A stretch of 64,000 nucleotides of DNA from the NCBI GenBank assembly GCA_031315865.1, contig JALDRJ010000002.1:1586001-1650000 (forward strand). The letters are read 5' to 3'. Each line of letters begins with the position of its first letter. Positions within the stretch are counted from its first letter, which is position 1. The notes under the pieces are model-generated. The model saw nothing but the letters and a program-made list of their open reading frames with translations, was not told the origin of the DNA and ran no database searches. A program made the translations under genes and the position numbers. Source of the stretch: Nitrospirales bacterium. Lineage in GTDB: Bacteria > Nitrospirota > Nitrospiria > Nitrospirales > UBA8639. Of the stretch, positions 33,580 through 42,284 are shown piece by piece.

Positions 33580-35160
33580 ATGAACCTTACCGCCCTTCAT
33601 GATGTCGTGCACAAGTCTCGTGACACTCGTCGCAAGCAAACCCTGCCAAAATTTTCTCCAGCCGAACGCGATACATTGATTAAAAAATACCACCCCGATC
33701 ATCGGGAGCAAGCCTATCGTCCGATCAAGTTCGGTCCCAATTCAGGGGATCGAACCGTGCGAGAGCTTGCCGCTATTTTGGAAGGTGAAAGCCCAATCCC
33801 GTTGGATCTTCCGTTGACCCCAGATTACACGGTTGATGTTCTGGTTGTCGGGGGAGGAGGCGCGGGTTGCGCGGCGGCGTTGCATGCCCATGGTGAAGGC
33901 GCCAATGTTCTGTTAGCGACTAAACTTCGCCTTGTCGATTCCAATTCCGTTATGGCGCAGGGTGGGATGCAGATTGCTGTGGCGCCCAATGACTCACCCG
34001 TTCAACATTTCCTCGACACACTCAAGGGTGGTCATATGAAGAATGACCACAACCTTCTTAAGGTTATGGTTGAAGAGGGGCCTGCGGTCGCCAAGTGGTT
34101 GCTCCAATTGGGCGTGCTGTTCGATCGGGACGCTGATGGCAATTTACATGTCAAGAAAGGCGGAGGGAGTTCCAGGGAGCGCCTGTTAACCTGCTCTGAC
34201 TACACGGGCCTGGAAATCATGCGGGTGCTCAAGGATGAGGTGCTGAATCAAAAAATTCCTCTTTTGGAATTTGCTGCGGCGCTGGAATTACTGAGCGATG
34301 AGCATGGCTCCTGTTCCGGGGCGATTTTGCAAGACTTGGATAATAAGCGAATGATCGTCGTCGCCGCGAAGACCGTCATTTTGGCGACCGGGGGCATTGG
34401 TCGTTTACATATCCAAGGCTTTCCTACCAGCAATCATTATGGAGCGACTGGAGATGGATTGGCCATGGCCTATCGAATGGGCGCTCCATTGGTTCAGATT
34501 GACACATTTCAATATCATCCTTCGGGAGGTGTCTACCCCGAACAACTCGTTGGAGCCTTAGTGACAGAAGGCATTCGATCGGAAGGCGGGCATCTCGTGA
34601 ACGCGAAGGGCGAACGATTCGTCAATGAGCTTGATACCCGCGATGTTGTGTCGTCTTCGATCATTCGCGAATGTGAAGAAGGACGTGGCGTTCGGACGGC
34701 CTCGGGACGAGTCGGAGTCTGGCTCGATACTCCATTGCTCGATGTCGAGCATGGAGAAGGAACTCTTGATAAACATTTTCCTGCCATGGTGAAGCAGTAT
34801 GAGCGATTTCACGTCGATATCCGTAAAGACCCCGTGCTGATTTATCCCACGCTCCACTATCAAAATGGCGGCGTGAAGATCGATGAAAATAGTGAAACCC
34901 CGATTAAAAATTTATTCGTGGCCGGCGAAGCCTCTGGAGGATTACACGGGCGCAACCGACTGATGGGGAACTCACTGTTAGATCTGATGGTGTTCGGTAA
35001 GCGATCGGGTCTGACGGCTTCTGCCAGAGCAGTATCAGTTTCTCATGGTTCTTTATCCTTGGGGCATCTTAAACAGTTTCGAGACGAAGCGGCTAAACAT
35101 GGAGTGACCGATCAAATTACCTCTCCGATGGTCTTGCCAGCCTATACAAGAAAACCGTAA
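33580..35160 (+). CDS. frdA: Fumarate reductase-like flavoprotein
   Basis: FAD subunit of a fumarate reductase/succinate dehydrogenase-like enzyme, the rTCA step from fumarate to succinate. From ATG 33580 it has 526 residues: about 80 unusual N-terminal residues, the dinucleotide site VLVVGGGGAGCAAA (about 87-100), then SNSVMAQGG (121-129), HPSGG, TRDVVSSSI and HYQNGGVK. The position that carries the FAD-linking His in classical FrdA/SdhA (SHT) is Asn122, so FAD is presumably non-covalent. The Arg and His of the active site seem kept. TTG 33565 is an alternative start. Confidence 0.82.
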   Translation: MNLTALHDVVHKSRDTRRKQTLPKFSPAERDTLIKKYHPDHREQAYRPIKFGPNSGDRTVRELAAILEGESPIPLDLPLTPDYTVDVLVVGGGGAGCAAALHAHGEGANVLLATKLRLVDSNSVMAQGGMQIAVAPNDSPVQHFLDTLKGGHMKNDHNLLKVMVEEGPAVAKWLLQLGVLFDRDADGNLHVKKGGGSSRERLLTCSDYTGLEIMRVLKDEVLNQKIPLLEFAAALELLSDEHGSCSGAILQDLDNKRMIVVAAKTVILATGGIGRLHIQGFPTSNHYGATGDGLAMAYRMGAPLVQIDTFQYHPSGGVYPEQLVGALVTEGIRSEGGHLVNAKGERFVNELDTRDVVSSSIIRECEEGRGVRTASGRVGVWLDTPLLDVEHGEGTLDKHFPAMVKQYERFHVDIRKDPVLIYPTLHYQNGGVKIDENSETPIKNLFVAGEASGGLHGRNRLMGNSLLDLMVFGKRSGLTASARAVSVSHGSLSLGHLKQFRDEAAKHGVTDQITSPMVLPAYTRKP

Positions 35161-35185
35161 CACCATCGTGAAAGACGATGAGGTG
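35161..35185. other. Hairpin between frdA and sucC
   Basis: CACCATCGT (35161-35169) pairs with ACGAT (35175-35179) and GGTG (35182-35185), leaving a GAAAG loop and a 2-nt bulge. No T-run follows, so it is probably a processing or weak attenuation structure before sucC. Confidence 0.4.
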
Positions 35186-35221
35186 TGGAAAATTTTCTGC
35201 GATTGTAAAAAAGGGTAAAAC

Positions 35222-36406
35222 ATGAACATCCATGAATTTCAAGCGAAACAACTCTTTGCTCAATTTGGCGTGACCGTGCCAAAAGGGAAAGAAATAAAAA
35301 ATGCCCGCGCAGCAGAAAAATGGGCGGCAACGTTAGACACACCAGTGTATGTCGTCAAGGCCCAGATTCATGCGGGGGGACGCGGAAAAGCCGGTGGCGT
35401 GAAGATCACCAAAAATAAAGATGAGGTGCCTGGTCTTGCGTCTGAGTTGATTGGCAAGACGCTGGTGACCCATCAGACCGGTCCAAAAGGCCGCAAAGTG
35501 AGACGGTTGTTAATCGAAGAAGGAGCGGGTATCGACAAGGAGCTCTACCTCAGTCTCTTGGTGGATCGTGAGACTGGGTGTCCGACGTTTATCGCCAGCA
35601 CAGAAGGTGGGATGGAGATTGAAGAGGTTGCGGAAAAAACGCCGGAAAAAGTGCTGAAAGAACCAATCGATCCGGCAGTGGGTTTTCAAGCGCACAATGG
35701 ACGAAACTTAGGGTTCGGACTTGGGTTACCCACATTAGAGCCGGCCGTGATTAAACCGTTCTTCCAAATGTTGGAGAATCTCTATCGCCTATTCATGGAG
35801 AAAAATGCTTCGCTCGTGGAAATCAACCCACTGGTTATCACCACGGATAAGCGGCTCATCGCGTTGGATGGGAAGGTGTCGTTCGATGATAATGCCCTGT
35901 ACAAACATCCTGATGTGCAAAAATTGCGTGATCTTCATGAAGAAGAGCCCATGGAAATCGAAGCCGGTAAGCACAATCTGAATTATGTCAAGCTCGACGG
36001 CAATATTGGTTGTATGGTCAATGGCGCTGGACTCGCGATGGCGACGATGGATGTGATCAAGCTGGCCGGTTCGGAGCCTGCCAATTTTCTCGATGTCGGT
36101 GGTGGCGCGACGAAAGAAACAGTTGCCGCGGGATTTCGGATCCTCTTAAAAGATAAAAAAGTCAAAGGCATTTTTGTGAACATATTTGGCGGGATCGTGC
36201 GTTGTGAGCGAATCGCGAATGGTGTGATCGACGCGGCGAAGGAAGTCGGCATTAAGCTGCCGGTTGTCGTGCGGCTCCAAGGGACCAACGCTGAAGAAGG
36301 CAGGGCACTGCTGGCAGAATCCGGGTTGAAGGTCGAAGTGGCGACTGACTTATGGGAGGCGGCGCAGAAAATCGTGGCATTATGTGGCAAGGAAAAGAAA
36401 TCATAA
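35222..36406 (+). CDS. sucC: Succinyl-CoA synthetase, beta subunit
   Basis: Forms succinyl-CoA from succinate with ATP (or GTP) and CoA. The 394-residue protein matches SucC: MNIHEFQAKQLFAQFGVTVP, VVKAQIHAGGRGKAGGVKI (ATP-grasp), SLVEINPLVIT, and LDVGGGATKETVAAGFRILL with FVNIFGGIVRCE. Length is typical. It lies between frdA and sucD and supplies the substrate for 2-oxoglutarate synthase in the reductive cycle. AAGGG precedes the ATG. Confidence 0.96.
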   Translation: MNIHEFQAKQLFAQFGVTVPKGKEIKNARAAEKWAATLDTPVYVVKAQIHAGGRGKAGGVKITKNKDEVPGLASELIGKTLVTHQTGPKGRKVRRLLIEEGAGIDKELYLSLLVDRETGCPTFIASTEGGMEIEEVAEKTPEKVLKEPIDPAVGFQAHNGRNLGFGLGLPTLEPAVIKPFFQMLENLYRLFMEKNASLVEINPLVITTDKRLIALDGKVSFDDNALYKHPDVQKLRDLHEEEPMEIEAGKHNLNYVKLDGNIGCMVNGAGLAMATMDVIKLAGSEPANFLDVGGGATKETVAAGFRILLKDKKVKGIFVNIFGGIVRCERIANGVIDAAKEVGIKLPVVVRLQGTNAEEGRALLAESGLKVEVATDLWEAAQKIVALCGKEKKS

Positions 36407-36445
36407 AACTTCTAGACTCTTGGCAATTAGGGAAAGGTTTGAGGA

Positions 36446-37318
36446 ATGAGCATTCTGGTCGATAAGAACACAAGAGTGGTGGTGCAGGGAATCACGGGAA
36501 AGGAAGGATCATTCCACGCGACTCAATGCAAAGCGTATGGAACGAAGGTTGTGGCCGGTGTGACGCCCGGCAAGGCTGGCCAGGAAGTCGAAGGGATTCC
36601 AGTTTTTAATACGGTACGTGACGCCGTCAAGAACACGGATGCGACAACCTCTTTGATTTTCGTTCCACCGCCATTCGCGGCCGATGCCATTCTTGAAGCA
36701 ATGGAAGCTGGAATCTGGCTAATCATTTGTATATCAGAAGGGATTCCTGTCAATGATATGGTGAAGGTCAAACGGGCGCTCGAAGGACATGCCACTCGTC
36801 TGATCGGACCGAATTGCCCAGGGATTATCACCGCCGATGAATGTAAGATTGGCATCATGCCGGGCTTTATCCATAAGAAAGGCAAAGTCGGAGTCATCTC
36901 AAGAAGTGGCACTTTAACCTATGAGGCAGTGAATCAGCTCACGAATCTCGGTCTCGGTGAAACCACGTGCGTAGGGATTGGCGGCGATCCGATCATCGGG
37001 ACAGGCTATATCGATCTCCTGCATATGTTCGAAGAAGATGATGAAACTGAAGCAGTCGTGATGATTGGCGAAATCGGGGGAGATGCCGAAGATCAGGCTG
37101 CGGAATACATCAAGGGCAATGTGACCAAACCCGTAATCAGCTTTATTGCGGGAATCACGGCACCACCAGGTCGGCGCATGGGCCATGCCGGAGCGATTAT
37201 CACTGGCGGTAAAGGCACAGCCGCAGAAAAAATGGCCAATCTCGAGGCGGCCGGCGTCCATGTGGTTCGAAACCCAGCAGAAATCGGCCAGGCGGTCAAG
37301 AGCGCTTTAGGCGCGTGA
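36446..37318 (+). CDS. sucD: Succinyl-CoA synthetase, alpha subunit
   Basis: Partner of SucC carrying the phosphohistidine. The 290-residue protein has the CoA-binding start [39 protein letters not shown], the [11 protein letters not shown] loop, and the phosphorylated His247 in [15 protein letters not shown]. It follows sucC by 39 bp, is the last gene of the rTCA block, and is convergent with the next gene; no strong terminator hairpin was noticed in the 24-bp gap. Confidence 0.96.
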   Translation: MSILVDKNTRVVVQGITGKEGSFHATQCKAYGTKVVAGVTPGKAGQEVEGIPVFNTVRDAVKNTDATTSLIFVPPPFAADAILEAMEAGIWLIICISEGIPVNDMVKVKRALEGHATRLIGPNCPGIITADECKIGIMPGFIHKKGKVGVISRSGTLTYEAVNQLTNLGLGETTCVGIGGDPIIGTGYIDLLHMFEEDDETEAVVMIGEIGGDAEDQAAEYIKGNVTKPVISFIAGITAPPGRRMGHAGAIITGGKGTAAEKMANLEAAGVHVVRNPAEIGQAVKSALGA

Positions 37319-37342
37319 TCTCCATCGTTTCGTTTCAATGAT

Positions 37343-38716
37343 TTAGTGATCTGAAAAAAGCGAACGCCACCGTCCGTCAAATCCTCCATTTTCGGCCTTG
37401 TGCCAGCCTTCCGGTAACCATTGTCCGGCTTCTAATTCCGGCGAAGGCTTTTGCCGCGGACTCTGGATTCCATCATGTGCGAAATAGTCATGCTGGTTCC
37501 AAACCTCTCCGCGAGCCTCATAGGCGTCTCGCGTCCATTTCCCTTCGTTGCCCCAAAAATACGTTCCCCAAAACCAGTGTTTACTCGGGTATCCGGTTCG
37601 TTCTCCAGCATGACCTCCATCTAGGGCACGTGGATGAAAGGCTTGAAGTCCAGCAGGGACGTCGATGGGGTTGGCCGTAATCGACGACTTGATGGAATCA
37701 GCCAATTCAACTTGAATCGTGGTTCCAGTCCAGTTGATATTGAAGTTCTGACCGTTTGCGTGAATCCAATGCGTGGGGAAGATATCCGCAAGGTCTTGGA
37801 GCTCATAGGTGATTCGTATGGTTTTGTTCGTTTTCACGACGTCATCGTCATCTTTCCCTGATGCGAGTTGCGCGGCGTTGTGAAAGGTGATGCTCTTCGC
37901 GTTCCAGAAATAAACGGCGTCCTTGGCATCTTGATCGACGAACACATAGTGAAATTCTTTATCATCGTATCCGCTGATATCAACCTTAGCCTTTCCATTC
38001 AAAAAGTCGTTCAACCCATCTTCGACGAAACGTAATTCGCTTTTCCGCGGCCCAGTTCCGCCTCGCCAGATGGCTTGCCAGATGAGGAGGTGCTTCCCAC
38101 CGATCGCATGGGGTGTTTCCATGTTATCCAGGTAATGAAGGTCGGAATGTCCGCCCTGGCGGCCGGTATGTTTCGAATGGGCGGTGAGAACATAATATCG
38201 GATGTCTTCCCCATGCCCAGGGCCAAAATTCGTCACATTATTGATTCGTACTTCCATGCGTTCCCAATCGTGAACGTCTTCATTCCGGCAGATGATGCGT
38301 TCGATTTTTTGACAGCCTTGCATCGCATGATACACGTGATAGAGCAGGATAAGATTTTTCTGCCCATTTTGCATGAACTCAATAATCGCTGAGTACAGCG
38401 TGGGGCGAATAGTCCAGTTTTCGTTCGCTTCACCGGCTATAAATCGGCGCTTTTCTTTCGTCCAATTTTTTCGGTTATTGCTGAAATTGTCGTCACGGTC
38501 GAAATTGAAATTCGTGATCCAATCATGCCCAAGAGTTTTGCCTTTAGGCTGGTTTTCATCAACGCGCTTGAGGATGATGGGTGAATAGTAGTGAAGAAAG
38601 GCTCGCCGCTGATCGTCGGTCAATGCCCAGTGATCATTCGAATTGGCCCATACGAGTCCCGTGAAGATGGAAGAGAAACATCCCACTAGCCCGATTAGAC
38701 TCACGAAGTCTTTCAT
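37343..38716 (-). CDS. Secreted protein of unknown function
   Basis: A 457-residue protein with an N-terminal signal peptide (LIGLVGCFSSIFTGLVWANS). The mature part is rich in His, Asp and Trp with recurring motifs such as HDWERMEVRINN, HSKHTGRQGGHSDLHYL and WHKAENGGFDGRW. The HDWE region and His clusters recall Vps62/NPP1-like extracellular proteins that bind metal, but I cannot assign a family with confidence. It has its own promoter-like sequence and is convergent with sucD. Confidence 0.72.
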   Translation of the reverse strand: MKDFVSLIGLVGCFSSIFTGLVWANSNDHWALTDDQRRAFLHYYSPIILKRVDENQPKGKTLGHDWITNFNFDRDDNFSNNRKNWTKEKRRFIAGEANENWTIRPTLYSAIIEFMQNGQKNLILLYHVYHAMQGCQKIERIICRNEDVHDWERMEVRINNVTNFGPGHGEDIRYYVLTAHSKHTGRQGGHSDLHYLDNMETPHAIGGKHLLIWQAIWRGGTGPRKSELRFVEDGLNDFLNGKAKVDISGYDDKEFHYVFVDQDAKDAVYFWNAKSITFHNAAQLASGKDDDDVVKTNKTIRITYELQDLADIFPTHWIHANGQNFNINWTGTTIQVELADSIKSSITANPIDVPAGLQAFHPRALDGGHAGERTGYPSKHWFWGTYFWGNEGKWTRDAYEARGEVWNQHDYFAHDGIQSPRQKPSPELEAGQWLPEGWHKAENGGFDGRWRSLFSDH

Positions 38717-38785
38717 CTTGCTCCTCTCCGTTATGGCATTGATTGATGGATGAATGGGGTGAATTCCATGAAATGATGGCTTCCA

Positions 38786-38813
38786 ATGGTACTGTCTTGA
38801 ATGTGTTTGTCAA
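38786..38813 (-). promoter_or_regulatory. Probable promoter of the secreted-protein gene
   Basis: On the minus strand, TTGACA (38813-38808), a 16-bp spacer and TACCAT (38791-38786). The start codon lies about 70 bp downstream. Confidence 0.5.
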
Positions 38814-39050
38814 TCCTAGGAAAATCCCAGAATATATTGGCTAGATCAAATGTCTGTTGTTGCCGATCAAGCAAGTTTTTTCAGTTTGTGTGGGGTTACT
38901 CTTACTGTCAGTCGTTTCCTGTTCGATAATTCATGTAGGTGATTGTTCGGGGCGAGAATTCTTAAAAAACATTCATATGATGCAATTGAATGATTAATTA
39001 CGTAAGTATTCATGGAAATTGCCGATGAATAACAGTGTAAAGGTTTCATT
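38814..39050. other. Intergenic region before the STAS gene
   Basis: AT-rich stretch without a recognisable gene. The STAS gene promoter must lie here, but no clear -35/-10 pair was found. Confidence 0.35.
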
Positions 39051-39407
39051 ATGCAAGTCATGGAGCGATTGCAAGACGACGTGTTGATCCTGGTGATTTC
39101 AGGGAAGGTCAACTTCTATTCGCGCAAAGTATTTCAGGCGGTGATTAGAAATGCGAGCGCGACCAGCGCTCAGCATATCATTATCAACATGAAAGATGTG
39201 ACGAGTATGGATAGCGCAGCCTTGGGTTTTCTTGCGTTGGCCCATCTGAGTCTTGTCGGAAAAAACATTGGCCTGAGTCTGGTCGCTCCTCCCAAGCCCA
39301 TTAAGGATATGTTGGAGCAGATGAATTTCACCAAGTTCATTCCGACGTACGAGACCGAAAAGCAAGTGTTGTGTGAGCGAGCCTTCGTTTTAGGCAATCA
39401 ATCGTAA
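39051..39407 (+). CDS. STAS-domain protein (anti-anti-sigma factor-like)
   Basis: A 118-residue single STAS domain: VLILVISGKVNFYSRKVF start and the loop IINMKDVTSMDSAALGFLAL. The loop contains the Asp-Ser pair at which SpoIIAA-like proteins are phosphorylated (here MDSAALG). The C-terminal helix LVAPPKPIKDMLEQM is typical. No anti-sigma kinase, phosphatase or sigma factor gene is adjacent, so its partner is unknown. It could act in a partner-switching module or in another STAS role. Confidence 0.82.
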   Translation: MQVMERLQDDVLILVISGKVNFYSRKVFQAVIRNASATSAQHIIINMKDVTSMDSAALGFLALAHLSLVGKNIGLSLVAPPKPIKDMLEQMNFTKFIPTYETEKQVLCERAFVLGNQS

Positions 39408-39638
39408 GTACTCCTCTGATTCTCCTTCCCCCCCACACTGCCTTTGAAGGCTGCCTTGATCGCATGTTGCTTAGATATGGACAACGTGTATAGGCAGTCT
39501 ACTGTATATCGATTGTTGCAGGACAATAGCAGAACCCCGTGACACAGGAAAATGCCATTTCTTGTACATGTTTTGTTACAATGGGTGGCATGATACAGCG
39601 AGCGCGTTGCGAAAAGTCTTGTGGAGCATGTCGACGAG

Positions 39639-41435
39639 ATGACAGATAGAGCCGACCAGGGTACGCGCGTTGCCGCGCTGCGGACAGAGCTACGGCGACA
39701 GAATGTTGATGGGTTGATTATTCCTCATGCGGATGAATATCAAAACGAATATACGCCTGATTCGGCAGAGCGATTACGGTGGGTCACCGGATTTTCCGGG
39801 TCGGCCGGGACAGCCGTCGTTCTCGAAGATCGCGGAGCGATTTTTGTGGATGGCCGCTACGTGTTGCAGGTCAAGGAAGAAGTCAATCCAGACTGTTTTA
39901 TCGCCTACCATAGCGCTGATACATCGTTGCTTGAATGGTTAACGTCCGCACTTGGTCCTGGGGTACGTCTGGGGTATGATCCATGGTTGCACACTCCCTA
40001 TGAAGTCGAAAAACTTCAAACCGTGTGTCAGAAAACTCAGGCCGTTCTCATCGCCTGCGAGCCCAATCCTATTGATCGTGTCTGGATCGACCGACCGGAC
40101 ATACCTTGTACACCTATGGTTGTCCATCCTCTTCAGTTTTCAGGGAAGGATTCTGCAGAAAAGCGGTCCGAACTCGCGCAAAAACTCAAAGACGATGCTA
40201 TCGAAGCTGTCGTCGTCACGGCTCCAGATTCATTGGCCTGGCTGTTGAATGTTCGGGGGCGGGACGTTTCCTACAGTCCGTTGTCGCTCTGTATGGCCAT
40301 TGTCGGTGCCGATGGATCCGTTCAACTCTTCATAGATGCCAAAAAACTCACTGCTGACGTTCGAGATCATTTGGGTCATGGGGTCTCCATTCTTTCTCCG
40401 GAAGATTTCGGTGATGAACTGAAACAATTGGGGAGTCGACGGGTCACCGTGCAGTGTGACCCTGAAAAATCGGCGTTCTGGATCATCGATCGATTGTCAC
40501 GGCATGGGGCGACGGTAGTCTATGGCGACGATCCCTGCACCCTTCCGAAAGCTCGTAAGAATTCCAATGAAATTCGAGGAATGAAGGAGGCTCACCTTCG
40601 AGATGGGGTTGCGTTGTGCCGTTTTTTGTCCTGGTTGGATCGAGAGGGGCCAAGCGGACGGGTCACGGAATTAGAGGCTGCCGAATATTTGGAACATGGC
40701 CGCCGGCAGAATGATCTTTGGCAAGAACCAAGCTTTCCGACTATTTCTGGCGCCGGACCTCATGGCGCGATCGTTCATTATCGATCGACGCCTGAAACGA
40801 ATGCTCGTCTTGAACGTGGCATGCTGTATTTGGTGGATTCTGGCGCGCAGTATTTGGACGGGACGACTGATGTGACCCGCACCGTAGCGATCGGGAAGCC
40901 TACGTCCGAACAGCGAGATCGATATACTCGAGTGTTGAAGGGGCATGTGGGGTTGGCCATGGCTCGTTTCCCCAAGGGGACAACCGGTGGGCAATTGGAT
41001 GCTCTGGCCCGAAAATCCCTTTGGGATGTCGGATTGGATTATGATCACGGGACGGGACATGGCGTAGGGAGTTATCTTGGCGTCCATGAAGGACCGCAGC
41101 GTATCGCGAAGAAGGGTGGGGCAGTCGCCCTGCAACCTGGTATGATCGTCTCGAACGAGCCAGGATATTATAAAGCCGGGGAGTATGGTATTCGAATCGA
41201 AAACCTGGTGCTGGTCGTCGTTTGCGCAGATGTTCCTGACGCTGAACGGGAACTGTTGTCGTTTGAAACATTGACTCTTGCGCCGTTCGACCGTGAACTT
41301 ATTGAACGATCATTGTTACTCGAAGAAGAAGTCGCGTGGGTCGATGCCTATCATGCTCGTGTGTTTCACACCATAGGTTCGTCCGTTGACGGCAAGACGA
41401 GTGAATGGTTGCAGTACGTGACTCGTCCCTTGTAA
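39639..41435 (+). CDS. Xaa-Pro aminopeptidase P-like M24B peptidase
   Basis: Removes N-terminal residues next to proline. About 598 residues with three domains as in eukaryotic-type aminopeptidase P (two creatinase-like N-terminal domains, then the pita-bread catalytic domain). Metal ligands are visible: Asp in VDSGAQYLDGTTDVTR, His in DHGTGHGVGSYLG, Glu in NEPGYYKAGEYGIRIENL. The GADEYQ-like stretch HADEYQNEYTPDS near the N-terminus is typical. The start is uncertain: ATG 39639 is used; GTG 39621 is also possible and neither has a strong ribosome-binding site. Confidence 0.9.
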   Translation: MTDRADQGTRVAALRTELRRQNVDGLIIPHADEYQNEYTPDSAERLRWVTGFSGSAGTAVVLEDRGAIFVDGRYVLQVKEEVNPDCFIAYHSADTSLLEWLTSALGPGVRLGYDPWLHTPYEVEKLQTVCQKTQAVLIACEPNPIDRVWIDRPDIPCTPMVVHPLQFSGKDSAEKRSELAQKLKDDAIEAVVVTAPDSLAWLLNVRGRDVSYSPLSLCMAIVGADGSVQLFIDAKKLTADVRDHLGHGVSILSPEDFGDELKQLGSRRVTVQCDPEKSAFWIIDRLSRHGATVVYGDDPCTLPKARKNSNEIRGMKEAHLRDGVALCRFLSWLDREGPSGRVTELEAAEYLEHGRRQNDLWQEPSFPTISGAGPHGAIVHYRSTPETNARLERGMLYLVDSGAQYLDGTTDVTRTVAIGKPTSEQRDRYTRVLKGHVGLAMARFPKGTTGGQLDALARKSLWDVGLDYDHGTGHGVGSYLGVHEGPQRIAKKGGAVALQPGMIVSNEPGYYKAGEYGIRIENLVLVVVCADVPDAERELLSFETLTLAPFDRELIERSLLLEEEVAWVDAYHARVFHTIGSSVDGKTSEWLQYVTRPL

Positions 41436-41488
41436 AACCTGAAGATCGGTATGATCGGCGGAAGAACCGTAAAGAAAGAGATGACCAG

Positions 41489-41800
41489 ATGAAGAATGAA
41501 GAATCTGATAACGCTATTGCTGAGGAGATCAAAACCCTTTTGAAAAACTCCTCTGATGTAGAAACGGTGATCGTCAAAGGTCACTTGCTTCGACTTCATA
41601 TCACACAATCGTTGTATAACCGGTTTGCGAATGACCGTGAGCGGGGAAGAAAGATTGTGTTGATGCTGATGCAATCGATGAAGAGGCTGACGGGATCTTC
41701 CGACGTCACGGTTTGGATTTATACTGACCAGGAAAAGGTCATCGAAGGACGGGTGAAAGAATGGGGAGGTGACAATGTACAGTATTTCTACGATTTATGA
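41489..41800 (+). CDS. Small protein of unknown function
   Basis: A 103-residue acidic/basic protein: AIAEEIKTLLKNSSDVETV, then LHITQSLYNRFANDRERGRKI and VTVWIYTDQEKVIEGRVKEW. It looks soluble and alpha/beta and has no cysteines. It begins 54 bp after the aminopeptidase gene and may be cotranscribed. The ATG at 41489 is chosen because earlier in-frame starts overlap the aminopeptidase. No family recognised. Confidence 0.65.
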   Translation: MKNEESDNAIAEEIKTLLKNSSDVETVIVKGHLLRLHITQSLYNRFANDRERGRKIVLMLMQSMKRLTGSSDVTVWIYTDQEKVIEGRVKEWGGDNVQYFYDL

Positions 41801-41895
41801 AGAGCGTGTTCGGTTGGGCACGTTATGATGGCATCGGATAGTCATCTCCTATTCGTGACGTGTTGTTGTCTGTGGTAATCACATGAACGTCGTGC

Positions 41896-42135
41896 TTATC
41901 GAGTTTCAAACCATTCAGGTAGGGGCCCCAGTCCTGGTGGGAAACCGGGCTCCCAGCTCGCCAAGCGTTTCCCTCCAAGTCCTAGAGCGCAATGCCAATA
42001 CCCATCCTTAGTTTTTGCCACTTGCCAACGGGTGCCGTCTCCGCTAAACCAAACCCACACACGCAACGCCTGCGTTCGCTTACTCATACAGACTACCCCG
42101 AGCAATTCGTTGAGATTATTAGGCGTTCTACTCAA
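41896..42135 (-). CDS. Possible small Trp-rich protein
   Basis: A 79-codon frame in an otherwise empty 480-bp gap. It is rich in Trp and Gly (LRVWVWFSGDGTRWQVAKTK, YWHCALGLGG). The composition is protein-like, but there is no recognised domain and no obvious ribosome-binding site. It could be a lineage-specific small protein or a gene fragment. The rest of 41801-42284 shows nothing clear. Confidence 0.35.
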   Translation of the reverse strand: MSRTPNNLNELLGVVCMSKRTQALRVWVWFSGDGTRWQVAKTKDGYWHCALGLGGKRLASWEPGFPPGLGPLPEWFETR

Positions 42136-42284
42136 GGTTCAGGAAAAGAATTACCTGAACGAGACCGTCTTCGTGACCTCATATGGCCCATTAGGGCAGG
42201 TAGTCTACCATGAATTCCCCGACATTTGCTCTTATTTAATTCTTCACTTGACAAGTTGCTGTTCAATTATGCCAAGGTGTGAAC

